A stretch of DNA of 64,000 bases from Thiomicrospira pelophila DSM 1534 (GCF_000711195.1 NZ_JOMR01000001.1:806001-870000), one strand, 5' to 3'; counted from the first letter of the stretch, positions 52,706-63,106 are shown. Translations and numbers: made by a program. The notes: generated by a model from the sequence alone, not told the origin.

Positions 52706-53722
52706 ATGGATGATATCCTAAGTCAAGATGAGGTTGATGCGCTCCTCCGCGGTATGGGGGATGGGGATGTAGAGACTGAAAGCGATGAGACATCTGATGG
52801 CTCAGCTAAAGTCTATGACTTTACTAACCAAGAGCGTATTATTCGTGGGCGCTTGCCAGCGTTGGATATTATTAACGAACGTTTTGCGAGAGGGTTTCAG
52901 CGACATTTTAATGAGATGATCCTAGCAAGTGTCGAAGTGACGGCTGGTGAAGTTAAAATTATTAAAATGATTGATTATCTTCGTAATTTGTTTGTCCCTA
53001 CTAGTTTAAATATTTATCGCATCAATCCACTCAACGGCATTTCTTTGTTTACATTAGATTCAAAGCTTATTTTTACAGCAGTGGATATCTATTTCGGCGG
53101 CACAGGCTTGTTACCCTTCAAAATCGAGGGGCGCGAATATACGCCTGTCGAAATGAGTATGATACGTAGCATTTTGGATATCTCCACCGAAAACATGCGA
53201 AAAGCATGGGCGCCAGTGATGGATGTTGAAATTGAGTACATGCACTCTGAAATGAATCCTAAATTTGCTGGGATTGTTGATGCGACTGACATGATTGTGG
53301 TGAGTCCAATTAATGTGCGTTTTGAGGGGGTAGAAGGGCGTGTTGATATAGTCATGCCTTACGCCATGCTTGAACCGGTTCGCGATAAGCTTGAAGAGGG
53401 TATGCAGAATCTTCAGGGAGAATCCGATAACCGGTGGTCGAAAACTTTGAGAGAAGAGTCAAAAAACATTGAGGTGACCATTACGGCTGCGCTAGCTGAG
53501 ATAGCGATGGACATGAACGATATTTTAAAAATGGAAACTGGCGATATTATACCTATTGAGATGCCAAAATCTGTGACCCTCCGAGCTGAAGGGATCGCGT
53601 TGGCTAGAGGTAAAGTTGGCATTAGTAACGATAAAAAATCTATAAAAATTGAAGAAATTTTGCATCATCCTGCTTATCATGAGCGAATGATCGATAATGT
53701 GAAGGACTGGTACAATGAGTGA
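52706..53722 (+). CDS. fliM: Motor switch protein FliM
   Basis: 338 residues. The N-terminal CheY-P-binding peptide DILSQDEVDALLRG, a middle domain starting VYDFTNQERIIRGRLPALDI, and a C-terminal SpoA domain (MNDILKMETGDIIPIEMPKS). It forms the C ring with FliG and FliN. Overlaps fliN by 8 bases. Confidence 0.96.
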   Translation: MDDILSQDEVDALLRGMGDGDVETESDETSDGSAKVYDFTNQERIIRGRLPALDIINERFARGFQRHFNEMILASVEVTAGEVKIIKMIDYLRNLFVPTSLNIYRINPLNGISLFTLDSKLIFTAVDIYFGGTGLLPFKIEGREYTPVEMSMIRSILDISTENMRKAWAPVMDVEIEYMHSEMNPKFAGIVDATDMIVVSPINVRFEGVEGRVDIVMPYAMLEPVRDKLEEGMQNLQGESDNRWSKTLREESKNIEVTITAALAEIAMDMNDILKMETGDIIPIEMPKSVTLRAEGIALARGKVGISNDKKSIKIEEILHHPAYHERMIDNVKDWYNE

Positions 53723-54200
53723 TCAAGATGAACTAGATGCGTGGGGTGACGCCTTAAATGAACAAGCTGAGTCTGAAGCAGATACTGATGATGTAGGTGC
53801 GGATGATGATCCTTGGGGTAACGCTCTGAGCGAGCAATCAAAAGCTGAGGCCGCAGAAGGCGCGAAAGCAACCAAAGCGGGTGCGATGGATGCCGCCGCA
53901 TTTGAAGCGTTAAATGCTGATCGCGGTGATTCTAAAAACAAAGTTGACCTAGATGTAGTGCTCGATATCCCTGTTACTTTGCAGCTCGAAATTGGTCGCG
54001 CTAAAGTGTCAATTCGCAACCTGTTGTCTTACACGCAAGGTTCAGTGGTTGAGATGGATAGGTTGGCAGGTGAACCACTAGATTTATTGGTAAATGGTAC
54101 TTTGATTGCTCATGGTGAAGTCGTGGTGGTGAACGACAAGTTTGGTGTTCGTTTAACCGATGTAATTAGCCCACAAGAACGGATTAAAAAGCTTAAATGA
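53715..54200 (+). CDS. fliN: Motor switch protein FliN
   Basis: 161 residues. A long acidic N-terminal extension (~75 residues, Asp/Glu/Ala-rich) and a SpoA domain (DVVLDIPVTLQLEIGRAKVS; NGTLIAHGEVVVVNDKFGVR). C-ring base; also docks FliH. Overlaps fliO by four bases. Confidence 0.95.
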   Translation: MSDQDELDAWGDALNEQAESEADTDDVGADDDPWGNALSEQSKAEAAEGAKATKAGAMDAAAFEALNADRGDSKNKVDLDVVLDIPVTLQLEIGRAKVSIRNLLSYTQGSVVEMDRLAGEPLDLLVNGTLIAHGEVVVVNDKFGVRLTDVISPQERIKKLK

Positions 54201-54664
54201 CGCGATTTAAATTCTTGCTATCGGCTATTATGGCCGGTTTAATGATATTGATGGGGACGGCTTTAGCGGCCGAAACTGGTACTAGCGGCAACGAAGTTGG
54301 TGGTTCATTGATCAGGCCTGGTGATTATTTGGGTCAGATTATGATCTCTTTAATATTAGTGTTAGCGATTATATTTATGGGCGCTTGGTTGGTTAAAAGG
54401 TACGGACGTTTTTCAGCGGTAGCTGATGGCCAGCTTCGTGTTTTAGGCATGCTGTCAGTGGGTCAAAAAGAACGTATTATGTTATTACAAATTGGCGCTA
54501 AGCAGCTGTTGGTTGGCGTAACGCCTAGTAGAATTACGACACTACACGAACTTGATGAGCCGATCATGATTCAAGAACAAAATTCAACGGGCGATGTTAA
54601 GCCCTCTTTTTCACAACGACTTCAAGATGCCTTAAAGCAAAGACATTCTGGTGAAAATAGTTAA
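54197..54664 (+). CDS. fliO: Flagellar export assembly protein FliO
   Basis: 155 residues. N-terminal signal/membrane start, then one membrane segment ([20 protein letters not shown]) followed by the FliO domain ([20 protein letters not shown]). It helps assemble the FliP ring. A degenerate palindrome (TCAGGCCTGGTGA, 54312-54324) codes IRPGDY. Confidence 0.88.
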   Translation: MTRFKFLLSAIMAGLMILMGTALAAETGTSGNEVGGSLIRPGDYLGQIMISLILVLAIIFMGAWLVKRYGRFSAVADGQLRVLGMLSVGQKERIMLLQIGAKQLLVGVTPSRITTLHELDEPIMIQEQNSTGDVKPSFSQRLQDALKQRHSGENS

Positions 54665-55403
54665 ATTCTTTCTTTTTCTTTTATTATCCTTCTTGCCCAT
54701 TTTTGCCCAAGCAATGCCGGGTATTCCTGCCTTCACGGTGGAAACCGATCCACAAGGAAATCAAGATTATAGCTTAACGATCCAAATTTTACTGCTGATG
54801 ACAGGTTTAACTCTGTTACCAGCGGCACTAATTGCCACTACTTCTTTTTTGCGCATCATTATTGTGTTGGCGTTATTACGTCAAGCTTTAGGTACAATGC
54901 AAACACCGTCTGGTCAGGTTTTGATTGGTTTGGCTTTGTTTTTGACCTTGTTTATCATGTCGCCGGTATTAGATCGAATTTACAATACGGCCGTTAGCCC
55001 TTATTTAGAAGAACAGATGGATTTTAGAGAAGCGGTAGACCTAGCAGTTGTGCCGATGCATCAATTTATGATTGAGCAGACACGTGAGTCGGATTTGGGT
55101 ATGTTTGCAGAGATGGCTGATATAACGTTGGTTTCTCCAGAAGAAGTGCCGCTTAGAGTTTTGGTGCCGGCTTTCATGACTAGTGAACTAAAAACGGCGT
55201 TCCAAATCGGATTTATGATTTTTATTCCGTTTTTAATTATTGACTTAGTTATAGCGAGTTTACTGATGTCGATGGGGATGATGATGTTGTCTCCGATGAT
55301 TATTTCTTTACCTTTTAAGTTAATGTTGTTTGTCTTGATTGATGGTTGGGCATTGGTTGTTGGTACATTGGCGAATAGTTTTGTCGTGGTAGGAGGTGCT
55401 TAG
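54651..55403 (+). CDS. fliP: Export gate protein FliP
   Basis: 250 residues. A cleavable signal peptide ending FAQA, then four membrane segments; the family block [20 protein letters not shown] and the [20 protein letters not shown] region are clear. GTG start overlapping fliO by 14 bases. Forms the core export gate with FliQ and FliR. Confidence 0.95.
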   Translation: MKIVKFFLFLLLSFLPIFAQAMPGIPAFTVETDPQGNQDYSLTIQILLLMTGLTLLPAALIATTSFLRIIIVLALLRQALGTMQTPSGQVLIGLALFLTLFIMSPVLDRIYNTAVSPYLEEQMDFREAVDLAVVPMHQFMIEQTRESDLGMFAEMADITLVSPEEVPLRVLVPAFMTSELKTAFQIGFMIFIPFLIIDLVIASLLMSMGMMMLSPMIISLPFKLMLFVLIDGWALVVGTLANSFVVVGGA

Positions 55404-55673
55404 ATGCAACCCGAAACAGTATTAACGCTTGGGCAAAAAATGTTGGAAGTGGTGGTGCTGTTATCCGCGCCGCTTTTAATTCCGGCCTTGTTAGTAGGCT
55501 TATTGATTGGTATGTTTCAGGCCGCGACTCAAATTAATGAAATGACCTTAAGCTTTATCCCCAAGTTAGCGATCATTGTGGTGGCTCTGATGATTGCTGG
55601 ACCATGGATGTTAACCACCATGATTTCCTATACAACTGAGCTATATATGAATATTCCTGCTTTGATTGGTTAA
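55404..55673 (+). CDS. fliQ: Export gate protein FliQ
   Basis: 89 residues with two membrane segments (VVLLSAPLLIPALLVGLLIG and LAIIVVALMIAGPWMLTTMI) and the FQAATQINEMTLSFIPK loop. Its ATG follows the fliP stop without a gap. Confidence 0.95.
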   Translation: MQPETVLTLGQKMLEVVVLLSAPLLIPALLVGLLIGMFQAATQINEMTLSFIPKLAIIVVALMIAGPWMLTTMISYTTELYMNIPALIG

Positions 55674-55675
55674 TC

Positions 55676-56455
55676 ATGTCTTTTACCTATCAAGAACTTC
55701 TTCAATTGATAGGCTTGTACTTCTGGCCGTTTGTGCGTATTGGCGCAATGCTATCAATCATTCCATTGTTTGGCATGCGATCAGTTCCAGTAAGATCGCG
55801 CCTGATCCTTACAGTTTTGATCACCATTGCTGTTGCTCCCATGTTGAATCTACCGCCACCAGTTGATCCCTTCACCTGGTTGGGTTTAATGTATATCATG
55901 CAACAGATTTTAATTGGCTTGGCCATGGGTGTTATTTTTTTGGTGGTCTTTCAGGCTTTTGTTGTGGCGGGTCATATGATTGCAATGGGGATGGGTTTGG
56001 CTTTTGCCTCTATGGTCGATCCCGCCAGTGGCGTTCAGGCGCCGGTTGTTTCACAATATTTTACAATTATAGTAACCTTGCTTTTCCTAGCGTTAAATGG
56101 ACACCTAATGGTCATCTATGCTGTGGTTGATAGCTTTCATTATTTGCCAGTTGGCGCCGATATGTTAACCACAGAAAGTTTTAAACTGGTGTATGAGTTT
56201 GGAAGCTATATGTTTTCGGCAGGGGTACTGGTAGCCTTGCCTGCCATTACAGCGTTATTACTAATTAACATTTCTTTTGGTGTGATTACACGTGCGGCAC
56301 CGGCTTTAAATATTTTCGCAGTTGGTTTTCCGATTACTTTATTAGCTGGCTTGGTGATGATGATTTATACCACACCTATGATTTTGCCACATTTACAAGA
56401 GTTGATGACCCGTGCAATGGAGACTATTCAAATGCTGCAACTGAATTCAGCCTAG
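55676..56455 (+). CDS. fliR: Export gate protein FliR
   Basis: 259 residues, multi-spanning. FVRIGAMLSIIPLFGMRSVP and GVITRAAPALNIFAVGFPIT are FliR signatures. Two bases after fliQ. Confidence 0.95.
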   Translation: MSFTYQELLQLIGLYFWPFVRIGAMLSIIPLFGMRSVPVRSRLILTVLITIAVAPMLNLPPPVDPFTWLGLMYIMQQILIGLAMGVIFLVVFQAFVVAGHMIAMGMGLAFASMVDPASGVQAPVVSQYFTIIVTLLFLALNGHLMVIYAVVDSFHYLPVGADMLTTESFKLVYEFGSYMFSAGVLVALPAITALLLINISFGVITRAAPALNIFAVGFPITLLAGLVMMIYTTPMILPHLQELMTRAMETIQMLQLNSA

Positions 56456-56464
56456 GTGTAATAC

Positions 56465-57592
56465 ATGGCAGAAAACGACAGTGGTCAAGAAAAAACCGAA
56501 GAACCCTCCGAGAAAAAGCTTCGAGAAGCGAGTGAGAAGGGGCAAATTGCGCGCTCAAGAGAGCTCACCACCTTTTTGATGGTGATTTCGGCATCCCTAT
56601 TTTTGTATTTTTTCGGTGCCGGCATGATTCAGTCATTTGAAGTGATAATGGTCAATGGGCTGAGTTTTGATCGAGATCATGCATTTGATCTCACTAAGAT
56701 GCTCGAATTGATTATCGCTTTGGTTGTGGAATCAATCATGCTGTTGATGCCCTTTTTTATACTAATGGTATCTGTTGCGATTATTGGTTCTTCGCTTTTA
56801 GGTGGCTTTAATTTTAGTGCGCAAGCCATGTCTCCTAAATTTAGCAAGCTTAGTCCTCTTAAGGGGATCAAACGCATGCTGTCGACTCAGGCATTAATGG
56901 AGTTATTCAAAGCCTTAGCCAAATTTACCTTAGTGTTAGCGGTTGCAGTTTATTTTTTATGGCATGTATATGAAGATGTTATTGCGATTGGTAGTCAGGC
57001 TTTGCATGCGGCTTTAGCCCATTCGGCGAAAATTATTATTGAAGCTTTTATTTTTGTCAGCTTGGCTTTGATTGTGGTGGCCATTGTGGATGTGCCTTTT
57101 CAAGTTTGGCAGCATACGACTCAGTTGAAGATGACCAAGCAAGAAGTAAAAGAAGAATATAAGCAACAAGAAGGTAACCCAGAGGTTAAAGGTCGAATTC
57201 GCCAAATTCAGCGTGAAATGTCACAACGACGAATGATGCAAAAAGTTCCCGAAGCGGATGTCATTATTACCAACCCAACTCACTTTTCTGTTGCCTTAAA
57301 ATACGAGCAGGACTCAATGCGGGCTCCAGTTGTTTTAGCCTCTGGAGTCGACTTCATGGCTGCACAAATCAGAACCTTAGCAAAAGAACACAATATTCCA
57401 ATTATTGAGGCGCCGCCATTGGCGCGAGCTTTGTACTATAATGCTGAGATTGATCAGCCTATACCGGACTCTTTATTTAAAGCCGTGGCGGCGGTATTGG
57501 CTTATGTGTTCGGTTTGCGCGATAATAAACGCACAAAACCACTGGATGTCAGTAGTCTTGATATACCCAATGATCTTAAAACCGAGCCCTAA
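56465..57592 (+). CDS. flhB: Export switch protein FlhB
   Basis: 375 residues. N-terminal EKTEEPSEKKLREASEKGQI, four membrane segments, and the self-cleaving NPTH motif in DVIITNPTHFSVALKYEQ. The C-terminal cytosolic half binds FliK and sets substrate order. Nine bases after fliR. Confidence 0.96.
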   Translation: MAENDSGQEKTEEPSEKKLREASEKGQIARSRELTTFLMVISASLFLYFFGAGMIQSFEVIMVNGLSFDRDHAFDLTKMLELIIALVVESIMLLMPFFILMVSVAIIGSSLLGGFNFSAQAMSPKFSKLSPLKGIKRMLSTQALMELFKALAKFTLVLAVAVYFLWHVYEDVIAIGSQALHAALAHSAKIIIEAFIFVSLALIVVAIVDVPFQVWQHTTQLKMTKQEVKEEYKQQEGNPEVKGRIRQIQREMSQRRMMQKVPEADVIITNPTHFSVALKYEQDSMRAPVVLASGVDFMAAQIRTLAKEHNIPIIEAPPLARALYYNAEIDQPIPDSLFKAVAAVLAYVFGLRDNKRTKPLDVSSLDIPNDLKTEP

Positions 57593-57605
57593 CTAACGGA
57601 ACATA

Positions 57606-59696
57606 ATGAATATTCAACAAATCTTTCAACAAGCTAAGAAATGGCTAAAAAGTGGGCTTGGAGCACCAATCTTGATTCTAGCCTTGTTGGCTATGATCAC
57701 AATTCCGTTGCCTCCGCTTTTGTTGGATGTTTTCTTTACTTTTAATATCGTGATTTCGTTGGTTGTTTTGATGGTGACGGTATACGCTAAGCGTGTTCTG
57801 GATTTTGCTGTATTTCCGACTGTCATTTTGATTGCAACTCTGTTTCGTTTATCGCTCAATATCGCCTCCACACGTGTGATTTTGCTAGAAGGGCATAACG
57901 GTGGCGATGCCGCCGGTAAGGTAATTGAAGCCTTTGGTGAGTTTGTTATTGGTGGCAACTATGCTGTTGGTATCATTATTTTTGCGATTTTGGTTATTAT
58001 TAATTTTGTGGTCGTAACAAAGGGCGCTGGTCGCGTTGCTGAAGTCAGTGCACGATTTACATTGGATTCGATGCCCGGTAAGCAAATGGCGATCGATGCC
58101 GACTTAAATGCGGGTTTGATTACGCAAGAAGAAGCTCAAGAACGTCGTCAAGAAATTACTATGGAAGCTGATTTTTATGGCTCCATGGATGGTGCCAGTA
58201 AGTTTGTGCGTGGCGATGCAATTGCCGGGATTATTATTTTGGTGATTAATATTATTGGCGGGTTTGCGATTGGCGTTGGTCAGCATGGTTTAAGTTTTGG
58301 TGAAGCTGTTGAGGTTTATACATTATTAACCATTGGTGATGGTTTGGTTGCTCAAATACCAGCGTTACTTTTATCGACTGCAACCGCGATTATTGTTACC
58401 CGTGTTTCTGGTGATAAAGAAGATATGGGTGAGCAGCTTGAAGCGCAAATGTTTTCTAGCCCACAAGCGCTAGGTGTGACCGCTGGTATTGTCGGAGCCA
58501 TGGGTCTCATTCCCGGAATGCCCAATGTTGCCTTCCTGTCCTTTGCAGCCATAGCTGGCATGGGTGCTTATCTCATCTACCTGAATCAACAGAAAAAATT
58601 AGCTGTACAGAGCGATCTGATTGAACCAGACTTTGCAGAAGAATCAAAGCCAGCTGAACTGGACTGGGATGATGTGCAAAATGTTGATGTGTTGGGACTA
58701 GAGGTGGGTTACCGCTTAATTCCGATGGTGGATCAATCGCAGAATGGGCAGTTGTTAGAACGAATTCGCGGTGTCCGCCGCAAAGTATCTCAAGACTTAG
58801 GTTTCTTAGTTTCTCCTGTACATATTCGTGACAACTTGGACTTAAAACCGAACCAGTATAGAATCATGCTCATGGGCGTGCCATCTGGTGAAGGTGAAGT
58901 AATGCCGGATCGCGAAATGGCGATCAATCCTGGCAATGTTTATGGTGAAGTGGCCGGAACGCCGACGCAGGACCCGACATTTGGCTTGGAAGCGGTTTGG
59001 ATTGAGCCTGCAGATCGTGATCAGGCGCAAGCTTTGGGTTACACCGTTGTTGACTCTAGTACAGTCGTCGCTACGCATGTCAGTCAGGTTATTCAAGACT
59101 ATGCATTTGAGCTATTAGGTTTTGATGAGACCCAGCAACTACTTGATAAATTAAAAGCGACGTCTCCTAAGTTGGTGGACGAGTTAATTCCAGATCAATT
59201 ATCGCTGGCGGTACTGGTGAAAGTCCTACAAAGCTTACTGGAAGAAAAGGTTTCTATTCGTGACATGCGTACGATCGTTGAAGCTATTTCAGAAAAAGTG
59301 GGTCAAACACGCGATCCGAGTCAGCTCATCATGCATGTCCGGGCTGCATTAGGACGTTCAATTATTCAAGATATTGTGGGAATGAACTCAGAGTTGAAAG
59401 TCATTACGCTTGAGCCTTCATTAGAGCAATTATTATTGCAGGCTACTCAAGGGGCACCGGATGGTCAGTTAGCGATTGAACCGGGCTTGGCCGAACGTTT
59501 GCATGGCACGTTAAAAGAAGAATCGCAAAAAGTTGAAATGGACGGTCAAGCTCCTGTGTTATTGGTGGCGCCTCAGATTCGAGCGCAATTGGCGCGCTTA
59601 TTTAAATTTAGCTTACCGAGTTTGCATATTTTAGCTTATTCGGAAGTGCCGGAAAACCGGCAGATTAGTGTGGTGGCAAACGTTGGGAATGGTTGA
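57606..59696 (+). CDS. flhA: Export gate protein FlhA
   Basis: 696 residues. Eight N-terminal membrane segments; the FHIPEP-type loop region includes RFTLDSMPGKQMAIDADLNA. The C-terminal cytosolic ring domain binds chaperone-substrate pairs. Typical length for the family. Confidence 0.96.
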   Translation: MNIQQIFQQAKKWLKSGLGAPILILALLAMITIPLPPLLLDVFFTFNIVISLVVLMVTVYAKRVLDFAVFPTVILIATLFRLSLNIASTRVILLEGHNGGDAAGKVIEAFGEFVIGGNYAVGIIIFAILVIINFVVVTKGAGRVAEVSARFTLDSMPGKQMAIDADLNAGLITQEEAQERRQEITMEADFYGSMDGASKFVRGDAIAGIIILVINIIGGFAIGVGQHGLSFGEAVEVYTLLTIGDGLVAQIPALLLSTATAIIVTRVSGDKEDMGEQLEAQMFSSPQALGVTAGIVGAMGLIPGMPNVAFLSFAAIAGMGAYLIYLNQQKKLAVQSDLIEPDFAEESKPAELDWDDVQNVDVLGLEVGYRLIPMVDQSQNGQLLERIRGVRRKVSQDLGFLVSPVHIRDNLDLKPNQYRIMLMGVPSGEGEVMPDREMAINPGNVYGEVAGTPTQDPTFGLEAVWIEPADRDQAQALGYTVVDSSTVVATHVSQVIQDYAFELLGFDETQQLLDKLKATSPKLVDELIPDQLSLAVLVKVLQSLLEEKVSIRDMRTIVEAISEKVGQTRDPSQLIMHVRAALGRSIIQDIVGMNSELKVITLEPSLEQLLLQATQGAPDGQLAIEPGLAERLHGTLKEESQKVEMDGQAPVLLVAPQIRAQLARLFKFSLPSLHILAYSEVPENRQISVVANVGNG

Positions 59697-59716
59697 GATG
59701 AATCAGGAGTTTCTTA

Positions 59717-60891
59717 GTGAAAATTAAGCGTTATGTTGCACCAACAATGCGACAGGCTATGGTGAAGGTTCGTGAAGATCAAGGGCTTGAAGCTGTAATT
59801 TTGTCTACCCGAACCTTGTCAGAAGGTGTTGAGGTAGTGGCTGCGATTGACCCAGAAGCCATTGAACACTATCAAAAAAGTCAGCACGAACATAAGCATG
59901 CCACTTATAAAGCACCACTAGACCAGCATTTTGCAACGCCACCGACTACGCCCAGTGTGCAAGGTTCGGAGCTTGATAGAATGTCGCAAGAGCTTCAAGC
60001 CGTGCGTAACCTGCTCGAACAGCAATTATCTGGTTTGGCTTGGGGGCAATCTGAAATTGCACAGCCGAATAAAGTCAGTTTGTTAAAGCGTCTAATGGGG
60101 CTAGGGTTAAGTTGGGAGCTTAGTCAACAGTTAGTTAAAGATGTTCAGCAAGATGAAGAGCAGGCCTGGTCCTTCTTATTGCAAGATATTGAAAGTTTAA
60201 TTCCCAAGCATGAACGCGACATTATTGATGGTGGTGGCATTGTGGCTTTAGTTGGGCCGACAGGTGTAGGTAAAACCACGACCATTGCTAAGATAGCCAG
60301 TCGGTTCGTAATGCGTTATGGGGCGAACCAGCTCGCGTTGATTACAACAGACTGTTATAAAATTGGTGCGCAGGAACAATTACGCACCTTCGCAGAACTC
60401 ATTGGCGTACCGGTTTATGTAGCGAATACTCAAGGTGAATTATATGCGCTCCTCTCTTCGTTAAATATGAAGCGTTTGGTGTTAATAGATACCGCTGGCA
60501 TGAGTCAGCGTGATTTACAGTTGTCTCAGCAGCTTACATCAGGTCATGCAGGGGCTGGCTCGGTCAGAAATTATCTGGTTTTGTCTGCGGCTACCCAGTT
60601 AAATGTGATGCGTGATATTGTTAATTCTTTCGGCCAGGTTGTATTGAAGGGGTGTATTCTGACCAAGGTGGATGAGGCCTTGCAATTGGGCAATGTATTA
60701 GTGTGTTGATTGAAACTGAATTGCCTATGGCTTATGTTTCGGTCGGCCAGCGTGTACCAGAAGACTTACAAAAAATGACCGCCACTGAGTTGATTGATCG
60801 TGCGATCGTATTGGGCCAGCAGGTTAATAATACCACTGATGACTTGTTATACCGGATCGGTATGGGCAAGGAGATGTCAAATGCGCAATGA
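59717..60891 (+). pseudogene. flhF: Polar flagellum GTPase FlhF, split by a frameshift
   Basis: The first frame (59717-60709, GTG start, 330 residues) has the FlhF N-terminus (MKIKRYVAPTMRQAMVKVRE) and SRP-type GTPase motifs (ALVGPTGVGKTTTIAKIA; LITTDCYKIGAQEQLRTFAE; VLIDTAGMSQRD; ILTKVDEALQLGN). It stops at 60707 after NVLVC. The next frame, from about 60700, continues at once with SVLIETELPMAYVSVGQRVP and EDLQKMTATELIDRAI, the conserved FlhF C-terminus. One base is missing near 60698-60700. The C-terminal part is well preserved, so either the mutation is recent or it is a sequencing or assembly error. FlhF recruits the first flagellar parts to the pole; loss would be expected to impair polar assembly. 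flhF, flhG and fliA follow in the usual order. Confidence 0.85.
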
Positions 60892-61780
60892 TCAAGCGGC
60901 CGGTCTTCGCGCAATGCGGCGTTCTCCACAAACTTCAAGTGTGAAGGTAGAGAATCAAAAAACTCAACAGAAACCAGTTCGTGTTATCACGGTGGCGAGC
61001 GGAAAAGGTGGGGTGGGCAAAACCAATTTATCCGTTAATCTAGCCATTTCGCTTAGCAAACTTGGCGGCCGTGTATTATTGATGGATGCGGATATGAGTC
61101 TTGCCAATGTGGATATTATGTTGGGGTTGCAAACTAAATATAACTTGTCTCACGTATTGGACGGCCAAAAAACTTTGCGCGAAGTAATCGTTGATGGGCC
61201 TGGCGGTATTAAGATTATTCCGGCGGCTTCTGGGGTAAAACGCATGGCTCAATTAAGTGCTTTAGAGAATGCTGGCATCATTAATGCTTTTGCAGAGTTA
61301 TCGGATGAATTAGATGTTCTAATTGTGGATACAGCCGCGGGTATTGCCGATAGTGTCGTGAGTTATTGTCGAGCCGCCCAAGAAGTCATTGTTGTGGTTT
61401 GTGATGAACCCGCTTCAATAACCGATGCATACGCACTTATAAAGGTGCTAAGCCGAGACTATCAGGTGACCCGTTTTCGCTTAGTCGCTAATATGAGTCG
61501 TTCAGCGGCCCATAGTCAGCGTTTATATGAGAAGTTTGCACGCGTATGTGAGCAGTTTTTAAAGGTTCATATAGATTATTTTGGTACGGTACCGTTTGAT
61601 CAAGCTTTACGTGATGCGGTGCAAAAGCAGGTGCCAGTGACATTAAATCAACCGATGAGCCCATCTGCTAAGGCCTTTAGAGATATGGCCAAAAAACTAC
61701 AGACTTGGCCTGTGCCAAGTGATGCGACAGGATATTTACAGTTTTTTGTAGAAAATTTGTTTAAACGGAACAGTCATTGA
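60881..61780 (+). CDS. flhG: Flagellar number regulator FlhG (FleN), MinD-like ATPase
   Basis: 299 residues. The N-terminal DQAAGLRAM motif, which in the family stimulates FlhF GTPase, is present. Deviant Walker A SGKGGVGKTN (40-49), DADMSLANVDIMLG and DTAAGIADSV follow. It limits flagellar number and, with FlrA/FleQ, flagellar gene expression. ATG 60881 has AAGGAG 7 bases ahead and overlaps the flhF end by 11 bases; upstream in-frame starts lie inside flhF and are rejected. Confidence 0.94.
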   Translation: MRNDQAAGLRAMRRSPQTSSVKVENQKTQQKPVRVITVASGKGGVGKTNLSVNLAISLSKLGGRVLLMDADMSLANVDIMLGLQTKYNLSHVLDGQKTLREVIVDGPGGIKIIPAASGVKRMAQLSALENAGIINAFAELSDELDVLIVDTAAGIADSVVSYCRAAQEVIVVVCDEPASITDAYALIKVLSRDYQVTRFRLVANMSRSAAHSQRLYEKFARVCEQFLKVHIDYFGTVPFDQALRDAVQKQVPVTLNQPMSPSAKAFRDMAKKLQTWPVPSDATGYLQFFVENLFKRNSH

Positions 61781-61794
61781 CGGAGTCAAAACGG

Positions 61795-62520
61795 ATGAAC
61801 GGAGCCAGTTTATATAACCAGGTGCAGTCGACGCAAGACGGTCCTTTAGGGGACATTGAGCAATACTTGCCCTTAGTTAAAAAAATTGCCTATCATCTGA
61901 AAGGCCGCTTGCCTAGCAGTGTTTTCGTCGAGGACTTAATCCAATCTGGCGTGATTGGATTAATGGAGGCACTCCAAAAATATAATGTAACCCAGGGCGC
62001 GAGTTTTGAAACCTATGCTGGTATCCGTATTCGAGGCGCGATGCTGGATGAGATCCGAAAGGGTGATTGGACGCCTCGATCGGTGCATCGCAAGTCACGT
62101 GAGGTGAGTGGAGCAATGGCGAGTGTCGAGGCCAGGCTGGGACGCGAAGCTCATGATGGGGAAGTAGCTGAAGAACTAGGGGTTACATTGTATGAATACC
62201 ATCAAATTCTGATCGATACCTGTAGTGCACAGCTTCTGTCAATTGATGAGCCGGATCATGAAGACTTATCGGAAGATCAACTCGATAGTCATACAAAGTC
62301 CCCCTTGGCGGATTTGGCGGACTCAGGATTTAAAGAAGGTTTAACTCAGGCGATCGAACAGTTACCAGAGAAAGAGCGCTTGGTTATGGCACTTTATTAT
62401 GATGAAGAGCTTAATCTCAAAGAAATTGGTCAAGTATTAGATGTTAGTGAATCACGGGTAAGCCAAATTCACAGTCAAGCCATAAAACGATTACGATCTA
62501 GGTTATCAGACTGGATTTAG
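61795..62520 (+). CDS. fliA: Flagellar sigma-28 factor FliA
   Basis: 241 residues. Region 2 (VFVEDLIQSGVIGLMEALQK, SFETYAGIRIRGAMLDEIRK), region 3 and region 4 (LNLKEIGQVLDVSESRVSQI) are all clear. ATG 61795 has GGAG 9 bases ahead; a TTG at 61777 overlapping flhG is less likely. It should read the promoters found before flagellins 3 and 4 and fliD. No flgM (its anti-sigma factor) is in this window. Confidence 0.95.
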   Translation: MNGASLYNQVQSTQDGPLGDIEQYLPLVKKIAYHLKGRLPSSVFVEDLIQSGVIGLMEALQKYNVTQGASFETYAGIRIRGAMLDEIRKGDWTPRSVHRKSREVSGAMASVEARLGREAHDGEVAEELGVTLYEYHQILIDTCSAQLLSIDEPDHEDLSEDQLDSHTKSPLADLADSGFKEGLTQAIEQLPEKERLVMALYYDEELNLKEIGQVLDVSESRVSQIHSQAIKRLRSRLSDWI

Positions 62521-62556
62521 CGTGCTAAAATAATAAAAAAATTCAGGAAATATGGA

Positions 62557-62967
62557 ATGCAAATCAATCGAGATATGAAAATTTTAGTGGTAGATGATTT
62601 TTCTACTATGCGTCGAATCGTTAAAAACCTGTTAAAAGAATTAGGATTTAGTCATTTCGATGAAGCCGATGATGGCTCAACGGCTTGGCCAATGGTGCAA
62701 ACAGGCAAGTATGACTTTATTGTAAGTGATTGGAATATGCCTCAAATGACGGGGTTGCAGTTGTTAAAAAATGTACGTGCCGATGAAAAGTTAAAGGAAA
62801 CACCATTTTTGTTAATCACAGCGGAAGCGAAACGCAGTCAAATTTTAGAAGCAGCGCAAGCCGGAGTTGATGGTTATATTGTTAAACCTTTTACCGCAGC
62901 CACGCTCAATGCAAAGATTCAAAAAATCTTTGAAAACGTAGCAAAACGCGCTCAGGCCGCCGAGTGA
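62557..62967 (+). CDS. cheY: Chemotaxis response regulator CheY
   Basis: 136 residues, single receiver domain. [20 protein letters not shown], phospho-acceptor Asp58 in [13 protein letters not shown], and KPF switch lysine near the end. Phospho-CheY binds the FliM N-terminus. It lies 36 bases after fliA with a terminator behind it. Confidence 0.96.
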   Translation: MQINRDMKILVVDDFSTMRRIVKNLLKELGFSHFDEADDGSTAWPMVQTGKYDFIVSDWNMPQMTGLQLLKNVRADEKLKETPFLLITAEAKRSQILEAAQAGVDGYIVKPFTAATLNAKIQKIFENVAKRAQAAE

Positions 62968-62973
62968 TCAATA

Positions 62974-63005
62974 AAAAAGAGCTTTGGAAACTAAGCTCTT
63001 TTTTT
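62974..63005 (+). terminator. Terminator after cheY
   Basis: AAAAAGAGCTT / AAGCTCTTTTT perfect stem with an 8-base loop and continuing T run. It ends the long fli-flh-fliA-cheY run. Confidence 0.85.
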
Positions 63006-63106
63006 ATATCTAATCCTTTCTTTCTATTAATCTACGCCATATTGATCAGCCTAATTTAGCTAGCTAATAATGGCCGAGCTTATTACTTTATATTTCGAGG
63101 TGTGAC

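Noticed and set aside
60161-60170. CAGGCCTGGT in flhF as another repeat copy
   Set aside because: Only the inner octamer is symmetric; it lacks the matching left CC, so it was not counted.
60690-60712. Programmed -1 frameshift in flhF
   Set aside because: The codons AAT GTA TTA GTG contain no X-XXY-YYZ slippery heptamer and no clear downstream structure was seen; mutation or sequencing error is simpler.
63040-63085. Sigma-28 promoter for cheZ
   Set aside because: TAATTTAG and GGCCGAGC resemble the boxes but the spacing is about two bases too long and both boxes have several mismatches.
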